Shown in pieces: positions 1-7,200 of a stretch of 8,965 nucleotides of DNA. The DNA is from Prevotellaceae bacterium UBA1786 (lineage in GTDB: Bacteria > Bacteroidota > Bacteroidia > Bacteroidales > Bacteroidaceae), in the NCBI GenBank assembly GCA_002314525.1, contig DCGE01000152.1, forward strand, positions 1 through 8,965. The letters are read 5' to 3'. Under the pieces are notes generated by a model. That model had not been told where the DNA came from. It saw only the letters and a program-made list of their open reading frames with translations, and searched no databases. The translations under genes and the position numbers were made by a program. The stretch's first letter is position 1. Each line of letters starts with the position of its first letter.

Positions 1-779
1 TAGCCTATATATTTTCTTCTGTTCTCAACGGCATAGAATGCAGAATTTTTGCACAATATCTGGATGAAATATGGTATGTCTCCAGAAAGAGAATGAATTG
101 CAGCCTTTGCTTCATCAGTAAATATCACCCCTTTATCTTCCATTACATCCATCAGACGTTCAGCGGATATATTATCAATCTTATCTATCTGCTCGTCATG
201 TGCAGTTACCAAAGCTCCTGTGAAACCGTATTTTGAATCTTTCAACAATGATTTTACATCATATGTTCCAGCATAAATGAAGCTTGCGAGACCGTTAAGG
301 GAGTTCTGACGGAGAGAATGAAGGAAGGCCGTATTTACAATATCCTTATCAATAAGTGTTTTGATGTAAGAGAACTCGTCGATGAAGAAGAAAGGATAAA
401 GACCAATTGCCTTCATATCATTTAACAGAATGCTGAAATCTTTGAAACGTGCATTCGTTCTGCTGAAATGCCAGCATGTGGGCTCAATATTAAGGCTATC
501 CAACATCTGTTCGCATACACATTCATTGATTACATAGTCCCAGAAATCTGATGCTTTGCCGTATGCTGCACCAGTTGAGAAGTCAATGAAGAATGGAACT
601 ATGATATATTTTCCCCCTTCGCTTATTAAATCTGCGCCAACAACTTTTTCGGCCAGAAAACTAAGGATGGAACTCTTTCCGGTTCTTGTAAGTCCATACA
701 AGATATACGGTTCGTGTCTATCGATTGATTTATAATGACGTACTAATCGTTCCAAAATTTCTTCTCGACCAACGAAGAG
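1..779 (-). other. STAND/AAA-type P-loop ATPase module, cut by window edge
   Basis: The module starts at residue 1169 with LFVGREEILERL. Walker A GLTRTGKSS (1197-1205), Walker B YPFFFIDEF (D1302, E1303), a sensor-like strand ASFIYAGTYDVKSL and the GxP-type lid LSGDIPYFIQ (about 1399-1408) follow in the order expected for STAND-like ATPases. D1302 and E1303 fit Mg binding and water activation, so hydrolysis is plausible. The C-terminal part lies beyond the window. Confidence 0.85.
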
Positions 780-3700
780 TTGAGAAGTTGGAGTTTTGGA
801 CTCACTCCACAGAATGTCTTCTATCTGAAGTTCTTCACCATCAGGTTCATTTTCAACCGTAAAATCGTGGACTATAGGCTCAACAGGGTTAGACAGATAG
901 TATGCGGTAACCTTGACCTGTATGTTGATGGAAGGAAGACCGGCTACCATTGAGTCAGAAATATCAATCTGGCTGGTGAACCTGTCACCAGCGGAAAGTA
1001 CTTGATTAATCTCCAAACGGCGGATGTCGTTATATCCTCCGGCCTGCATACAAACCTCCATCAGAAATTTATCAGCCGATGATTCTCCATCGTTTGATAT
1101 GAGGAGATTGATAATTCTCTTGTCATCTGTTCTTAGAATATACTGGGGGTCTGCGTGAACATTCAAAACCGGATATGTCCTTTTGATTCTTTCATCCAGC
1201 ATCCCTTTTATTTCCTGCCTCCATTTTGACAAGAGGGAGAAAAAGAATGTCCTGCCGTAATACGTGGTATTATCGCCAATAAATATGAGCTGTTCATCCA
1301 TTTTGTTCTGAGCCTGGATGAGCAAATTCGTACGTTCCACTTCCTTCCTTGAAAGGTACGGCTTGAGTATGGTCAGTATTTCATCAATCTTGTGTTTGCT
1401 CTCTGCCTCCGTTTCGGACAGCAACCGCCAGAAATCGCTCATTGTTCCCCATTTTTCGGAAATAGATTCAATCGAATGAGGTTCCAAAGTACAGATCTGT
1501 ACATTCTTTGCCGTTTCTTCAAAATTCTTTCGTATGGTTGACTGTATCTGGAAGCATTCCTTGAAGAATGATCCTGGCGACAAAGAGGAATCGATATTCG
1601 AATTGAGCAAGTCATTCACAAGTTCATACACATGGGCACGCTTTGCTGGAGTTTTAAGGATTCCATAAAGGATGCTTGTGCCGTTCTGCATCCTTGCCAG
1701 TCGGTTCCATACATCTATACTGTTGGATCCAATGTGAATGATAGTCTTATATGCTACTTTCTCAAGTTCAGTATTACGGCTTGATATACATTGGCTGAAA
1801 ATTTCCTTGAAATTTGATGCAAAGATTGCTGAATAGTCAACATCAACACCCTTTACATAGTAGTAGTATGCGACATCAAGTTTCAGGTAATTCGCTAGAA
1901 TTTCCAGCACGACCTCATTCGATTCTTCATTTGGCTTGTTCTTACTGTCTATTGAAGCATAATCAAATACTCCAGCCGAAATGGAAGACCATAAATCCAG
2001 AGTCTCAATGTAATAACTCTGAGCCGAATCCTTCAGCCTGCATATCAAAGTTCTCGTGGCCTCAAGGTTCTTTGCGCTGTCAGATAAAAGTACACGTCTA
2101 ATAGTTCCCATAAGGTGATTTCCTTTCAGACGGGAATAGCTGGCAATCATGTATTGATAATTCTGAAGATTGTAGCTGCCGACCTTCAGACAACTATATG
2201 CCTTGGCGGCTTCGAGATATTTCGGATAGGTCTCCGGATCAGTTGACTTGACTGCCTCATCATAGAGGAGCTGGGCAATTCCCACTGTAGGTACACCATT
2301 GTTCTCCAGGACTTCCTTATGAGTAAAACGGAATTCCCGGATGTCACCATCCAGCATCTTACTGATGGCTCCACTTCTAGATGTCGAAGCAATGATGAGC
2401 GAATCGTCGCGATCTGAAGATTCATCCTGTGGAGAGTCCATGGCTTGCTTGACAATTCTCTTCATATCAGCAGCGAGCTTATTGCCGGGATTGTACTGAA
2501 TAGCCATATCTAGAGCCTTTACTGCCTCTTCAGGGTTGTTCCCACTGAGATTAAGCAACCTTGCAAGTTCACAATACAAATGGCTGAGATTATTCTTACT
2601 TGCGCCACACCCTTCGTTGAAAGATATGAGTTCACGATATGCTGCGCACGCATTTGGCACATCATCCTCTCCAGAATAAATCTGAGCCTTTGTAAGAAGA
2701 AGAGAACTTATGTACTTATCCGACAAATCTCCTGCATCAATTGCCTCGTCTATCTGATCTACGGCAGAAACAATATCACCTGACTGAACAAATCTCTTAA
2801 TTTTACCATCTATTCGCTTGTACGCCATCTTATCGGAATCCTCGCTGTTGGATATGCCGTCAAGTCTGAGAATCGGAAGGTCGTACTGTGTAAAAGTAAC
2901 AGACCTCAGTTCACTCCTGATATATGTAATATCATTCTTTGTTTCCTTGTTTGACGTCTTCAGGAGTTTATTGTGCTGCAGATTATCGAATAGCAGCTTC
3001 GCGAATACATAGTTTTTGTCATACAGGAACTGTACAAGCATGGACAAGTATCCAGAAAGAGAGTTGATGCCATTGAGGACATTGACTATCTCTTGTCCAT
3101 TTTTTAGAGCGAAAGTGAAGATAAGTACAGGGACTCGCATCCCTGTCCAGTCCCTTTTTAAATTATATAGAAGTTGCGGGTCTGGAATCCTGCTGAAATA
3201 ACACTTTAATGGAGTGCCATCAAGTTTCTCAATCTGACAGTAAGTAGATTTGACTGCAGTAATATATGCATTCTCGGCTACCTTGCCTTTCTCCTGAAAC
3301 ATGTCTTTGGCCACATTGTCAATGGCACTACATATATCATCATTTCCTAGGTCGAAACGGGAGTTTAACTCTTTCAATACACCGTTAATATATTCACTGA
3401 ACTGCTCAAGAGCTTTCGGAGATAGGGAGGATTCCTCCTCGTTTGTTGCGAGTTGTTTCTCTTCATTATTATCCGAGCCAGGAGCAGGAAACAATGAAGA
3501 AGATGGAGTAACATCAGAAGCATCCATAGTTCCTGCAAAATAGCTCCTGAGAGCAGAAACAGCTTCCTCTGGGATAATGACGTTTCCGTCCTCCGCTATG
3601 GAATACCCTTTTCGTTTCAGACAGTCAACAGCTCCTCCCAAAGATATTCCTAATTCCCCTACAATATCTTTAAGCCTAATAATATCAGGCATCTCCTGTT

Positions 3701-4283
3701 CCTTATTTTCGGCATCCATAGCCGGTTCTGTCTCAGACAGTGATTCAGTACACGTTTTAATTCGCTTCTTAGGTTTCGGTTCTATTTTGGAAAGATCTAT
3801 ATGACCAACGACCTTGATTCCTATACTCGGCAGTTCAGAACTATAGTCAGTTTTTTCAGATTCTATCTTCTTGACTGACTCTATCGGCTCCTCAGCCATC
3901 TTCAGTTCGGGAGTATATTCCAGAACTGCATCTTTGACCGGGACCAAGATACTATCTTGAGAAATTTCTGGCTCAGATTCGGGTTCCGCAACAACCAGAG
4001 AAACGTTATCGGCAACCCTATTTGGTTGTTCAGCATCTAACGAGGAACTGTTCTGAACGGTTGTGCACGCCTGAGGCGAATCTGGAGTATCGTCATCTCC
4101 CCAACCGGAAACCATCTCTTCAAAAATGGCATCCGGCTTGCGAGCCCCGGGGCGACGGAGAAGTATATAGCCATCTCCTATGTCATCAACGATTCCTCGG
4201 ATATCCTCTCTTCCTGCTGTACGATATATGACAACCTTGTCTCCGATCCCGTAACTAAGCTTGAATACATCAATTTTTCCCAT
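1..4283 (-). CDS. TPR and STAND/AAA-type ATPase protein with IF-2-like N-terminus, 3' end missing
   Basis: I do not recognise this as a named gene. Reading from the ATG at 4283-4281 gives 1,427 residues with no stop. The final two bases begin a codon TA-, so the next codon is Tyr or a stop. The layout is: SH3/KOW-like barrel (1-64); acidic, probably disordered linker (65-197) with an IF-2-linker-like motif at 155-176; IF2_N-like domain (199-249); uncharacterised mixed region (about 265-485); TPRs (489-601); long helical region (about 620-1035); Ig/CARDB-like sandwich (1038-1148); ATPase (1169 to edge). The ATPase has FVGREEIL at 1170-1177, Walker A GLTRTGKSS at 1197-1205, Walker B FFFIDE ending in D1302-E1303, and GDIP at 1401-1404. 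In STAND proteins such a module is an ATP-driven switch, and TPRs bind partners or ligands. The partner here is probably the upstream Schlafen protein. No signal peptide or membrane helix is visible. Helices or a winged helix usually follow the GxP region, so the gene probably continues past the edge. Confidence 0.88.
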   Translation of the reverse strand, partial: MGKIDVFKLSYGIGDKVVIYRTAGREDIRGIVDDIGDGYILLRRPGARKPDAIFEEMVSGWGDDDTPDSPQACTTVQNSSSLDAEQPNRVADNVSLVVAEPESEPEISQDSILVPVKDAVLEYTPELKMAEEPIESVKKIESEKTDYSSELPSIGIKVVGHIDLSKIEPKPKKRIKTCTESLSETEPAMDAENKEQEMPDIIRLKDIVGELGISLGGAVDCLKRKGYSIAEDGNVIIPEEAVSALRSYFAGTMDASDVTPSSSLFPAPGSDNNEEKQLATNEEESSLSPKALEQFSEYINGVLKELNSRFDLGNDDICSAIDNVAKDMFQEKGKVAENAYITAVKSTYCQIEKLDGTPLKCYFSRIPDPQLLYNLKRDWTGMRVPVLIFTFALKNGQEIVNVLNGINSLSGYLSMLVQFLYDKNYVFAKLLFDNLQHNKLLKTSNKETKNDITYIRSELRSVTFTQYDLPILRLDGISNSEDSDKMAYKRIDGKIKRFVQSGDIVSAVDQIDEAIDAGDLSDKYISSLLLTKAQIYSGEDDVPNACAAYRELISFNEGCGASKNNLSHLYCELARLLNLSGNNPEEAVKALDMAIQYNPGNKLAADMKRIVKQAMDSPQDESSDRDDSLIIASTSRSGAISKMLDGDIREFRFTHKEVLENNGVPTVGIAQLLYDEAVKSTDPETYPKYLEAAKAYSCLKVGSYNLQNYQYMIASYSRLKGNHLMGTIRRVLLSDSAKNLEATRTLICRLKDSAQSYYIETLDLWSSISAGVFDYASIDSKNKPNEESNEVVLEILANYLKLDVAYYYYVKGVDVDYSAIFASNFKEIFSQCISSRNTELEKVAYKTIIHIGSNSIDVWNRLARMQNGTSILYGILKTPAKRAHVYELVNDLLNSNIDSSLSPGSFFKECFQIQSTIRKNFEETAKNVQICTLEPHSIESISEKWGTMSDFWRLLSETEAESKHKIDEILTILKPYLSRKEVERTNLLIQAQNKMDEQLIFIGDNTTYYGRTFFFSLLSKWRQEIKGMLDERIKRTYPVLNVHADPQYILRTDDKRIINLLISNDGESSADKFLMEVCMQAGGYNDIRRLEINQVLSAGDRFTSQIDISDSMVAGLPSINIQVKVTAYYLSNPVEPIVHDFTVENEPDGEELQIEDILWSESKTPTSQLFVGREEILERLVRHYKSIDRHEPYILYGLTRTGKSSILSFLAEKVVGADLISEGGKYIIVPFFIDFSTGAAYGKASDFWDYVINECVCEQMLDSLNIEPTCWHFSRTNARFKDFSILLNDMKAIGLYPFFFIDEFSYIKTLIDKDIVNTAFLHSLRQNSLNGLASFIYAGTYDVKSLLKDSKYGFTGALVTAHDEQIDKIDNISAERLMDVMEDKGVIFTDEAKAAIHSLSGDIPYFIQILCKNSAFYAVENRRKYIG
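842..1172 (-). other. Ig/CARDB-like beta sandwich before the ATPase
   Basis: Residues 1038-1148 start PVLNVHADPQYILRTDDKR and continue INLLISNDGESSADKFLMEV, with later strands TSQIDIS, INIQVKVTAYY and VHDFTVENEP. The 'v-x-i-x-N-x-G-x-s-x-A' core is the pattern of CARDB/NEW3-type Ig-like domains. It links the helical region to the nucleotide-binding module. Confidence 0.5.
2481..2819 (-). other. Tetratricopeptide repeats
   Basis: Residues 489-601 form antiparallel helix pairs. The clearest repeat is 569-601, starting LYCELARLLNLSGNNPEEAV and closing with ALDMAIQYNPGN, the canonical TPR A/B helix pattern ending in 'NP'. Two weaker repeats precede it. TPRs bind peptides or protein partners. Confidence 0.75.
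3537..3689 (-). other. IF2_N-like small helical domain
   Basis: Residues 199-249 contain IRLKDIVGELGISLGGAVDC, followed by LKRKGY and an acidic loop, then a final helix. This resembles the start of bacterial IF-2, in which a 'R-l-xx-v-a-xx-l-(n/g)-v-s-xx-x-v-xx-L-xx-k-G' helix pair is typical. In IF-2 this region contacts the ribosome. It could also be an unrelated small helix-turn-helix fold. Confidence 0.5.
3756..3821 (-). other. IF-2-linker-like motif in the ATPase protein
   Basis: Residues 155-176 include GIKVVGHIDLSKIEPKPKKR. The pattern vvGxIDLxxixxxxxPKK is, from memory, a recurring element in the linker of Bacteroidetes translation initiation factor IF-2. Here it sits in an acidic linker just before the IF2_N-like domain. 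It may be a short interaction motif. Confidence 0.4.
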
Positions 4284-4297
4284 ATAAGTATGCTTTT
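4284..4297 (-). promoter_or_regulatory. 14-base intergenic junction without Shine-Dalgarno
   Basis: On the minus strand the spacer between the TAA of the Schlafen gene and the ATG of the ATPase gene reads AAAAGCATACTTAT. It holds no purine-rich GGAGG-like site, only an A-rich start and AT-rich sequence next to the ATG. This is typical of Bacteroidetes translation initiation. The gap is too short for a terminator or promoter of its own, so the two genes are probably co-transcribed and may be translationally coupled. Confidence 0.7.
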
Positions 4298-7200
4298 TTA
4301 TTTATCTATTGGTGCTATTAATGCAAGTTCACATTTCATAAACTTGGCACTGATAACTTCGGCCTGATACCTTTTCTTATAATCAAAAAACCTTGGGTAA
4401 TCTACCACAGTACCAGTCAACGGACTCATCCCTGGAATATCCATAAAAAGTTTATCATTGAACTTTGAGAATTTTACTTCTACAATCTCACCGATGTTCA
4501 CAAGGTCAATCTTTTCCAGGCTTTCCGTCTTGGCTCCCAGTTGTGTTACCAGAAACAACTTCTCTTTTTTGTATGCTTTTCTAAGCATGACTGTGGCGGA
4601 GTCTCCTTCACGGTATTCCCGATTGGCGAATTTCTTTGGTAGAAGAGCACGAAATCCAGATCCTGAAAGAACATAGTGATTGCTGTATATTGCCTGAACC
4701 TTGTAGGTCTTATTCATTCCTATCATGGCATACATGTCATCCAACTGTTTTTTTTGCATCTGTTGGTTCTTCCGGGTGTTCATCACCTCGAGTAACTTGG
4801 GGAAGCCCTCAGATTGATATATTGCAGCATCTTCATCCGACATTGCATCATCTTCATGGAATACAATCTTCCTAATAAGTTCCCACACGATATTCCCGGC
4901 GTAGGACTGTCTCATCCTATCAAGGATTCCATTTAGGCTGCTGTTTTTCCTGACATGCCAGATTCCATTCTCTTCTTCATCCTGAGCAAGGGTCTCGAAT
5001 AGGGAATAATATGCGGCAGGATTATCTCCGGCGTCCCCAAGTATCTCCAGCTTACGATCATAGTCTGGTTCTAAAATTCCAAACAGGACATTAAATCCTT
5101 CCGGCATTGTGATATGACATGCCTTGGATGCTAGAAGAGCTTTTGATTCTTTGGTAAGTAGCGAACGGAACGGCAGGAGGAAGTCTAATCCCTGTTGAAC
5201 TTTGTCTTCATCCTGTAGAAGCAATTCGACAACATGATTTAGCACCTGGTCATGACAATCAAGACTGGAAATATCAGCATATTCCTTGACGGCATCAGCC
5301 AACGGTTTCCTAAACAGCAGCGCATTGGATTCTAAAATTATAGTGACAATGTCCCAGAACTCTTCATTGTTAATGAGACGATTACCGAACACTTTTGATA
5401 TTGCCATCCGGACTCCAGGAATTTCCCTTCCGGCACAGTTTCTGAGCCATTCTCTCATCTGCTCCTCCTTCCCATCGCCATACCAGTAACACAAAACACT
5501 CTCAGGATCGGTACTTCCTATTGACTCGGACGAAGATTCAGCGGGTTCTTTTCCATGCAACCCTTTTTCATTCTGAACCAGTATTTCATCACCCGCTACA
5601 AGTTCCCAACTGTATTGCGCATCGGAGGCAGAAACAACCTGAGTACCCCTCACGCTGAACATTTTCTGCTGACCTATGTCAGATACTTTAATCTGTTTGA
5701 TTTGAGTATTGTCAGCAGAGTGTTTTACTACCAATATGTTTGTATCTTCTGATAAGAAGGACGCCATTAAAGATGCCCCTTTATATATCCCGTTGTTATA
5801 ATAAGTATCGCGTTTTCTGCCGACAATGATTGATGACGGAATTTTACCGACTGTCCCATCATCATAGCAAAGTAGCACTGCCTTGCCATCCGTTGCCCCG
5901 CCCTTAATGGCCTGGCTGAACAGAATCCTATCGTCCATAACCTTATGGTCTGACACCATATACGTCCCGTCTATATATGTGTTAAGCCATATGGTACTGG
6001 TATCACTTTCAGCACTAGATAGAGATAATGGAATAGCTGGGGCATCCGGAACATGAATCGCCGGGTTACCTGCAGATTTCTTCTCCATCATCTTCCTCTC
6101 TACGAACAGGACAAGATCGTTTCCTTTCAGAACTCGCGTCTCATTTCCCTGCCTCTGGAAAAAATCATTATTGATGGAAACTGGCCTGAAATATGCCGGA
6201 ATAATTACTTTACACACCTTTTTGTCACCATCATCATGGAATTCGAAACTGATAGTACCGTTTACATCCTTCCCCAATTGGGCGACAATATTCTGGCGGA
6301 TAATTCTTTCATACCTATCGACGCCACAATCCAGTTCTTTCAAATCCTTCTCGATGCCTGATGCTTTTCCATCATCATCCACACCGATCCACAGAATTCC
6401 GCCTAAGGCGTTAAGAAATCCACATACGGTCTTTATTACAATCATCATCTGATTATCAATATCAGAATTTGAAGTATCATGGTCGAATATAATGGATGTC
6501 ATGAACTCCTGAGTCTGATTTTCCGAACCGTAATAATAAATCTCGGAAATGGCTGAATTATCTTTAGAGCTAACATTTTCCTCATCGTCATGAATGTCTT
6601 CCACCAATGGAGTGACACCAAGTTCGGATGCAATAAAAGTCCTCAGTTCAGAAATCAGATTTTCAGGGCCACCGTATCTGCTAATGATATTTGATGCGAG
6701 GACAAGCCCCGCCATTTTGGCCGGTCCAGAACTCTTATCCTTTCGGCTTGCAGTCTCCAACAGGTAGTCGGATGCATTATCATTCCCCAGTAAACGAAGA
6801 ATTGATATTATTTCATCTTGCTCTTTAAGTGAAGGGAAGTTGGATATCATGTCCTCATCTTCCTCGAAAGTGACAGTTTCTCCTGCTGCAAACGAGGAGA
6901 GAGCTTCCATATACTTGATTTTCGACGAATAATAACCAAATAACTGGCTGTTTTCAGAACGGGCAATCATCATTAGAGCATGATACAGGTTATATCTGGC
7001 AATATCGTTCCGTGAAAAACGCAGATACTGGTCCACTGTCAAAAGGACATACGGCATCGGTTTGAACAACTCTGGCGCATTGGCTGAACTCTCCCCAACC
7101 TCCGAAACATCCACTGTTAGCATACGTAGTTGATCCTTAAGAAGTTCTTGGGCAGTCTTATCGCATGATGTCTGGCCAAGAACAGTGGCAAATGGAACCC

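Noticed and set aside
2186..2455. An 89-codon minus-strand frame inside the ATPase gene.
   Set aside because: It is out of frame with the host gene, which reads through this region as a helical segment without interruption. Its translation has no domain-like pattern.
1..4283. Possible pseudogene or intergenic region left of 4283, because no complete open frame is bounded there.
   Set aside because: I translated the whole stretch in one frame from the ATG at 4283 to the edge. It is continuous with no stop or frameshift. It only lacks its stop codon within the window.
4284..4297. A promoter or terminator between the two genes.
   Set aside because: The 14-base spacer has no inverted repeat with a T-run and is too short to hold separate -33 and -7 elements.
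6092..6538. Reading the AlbA_2 domain as a plain transcriptional regulator.
   Set aside because: No helix-turn-helix region or small-regulator length is present, and all three nuclease-type acidic residues are kept, so a regulator role is less likely, though not excluded.
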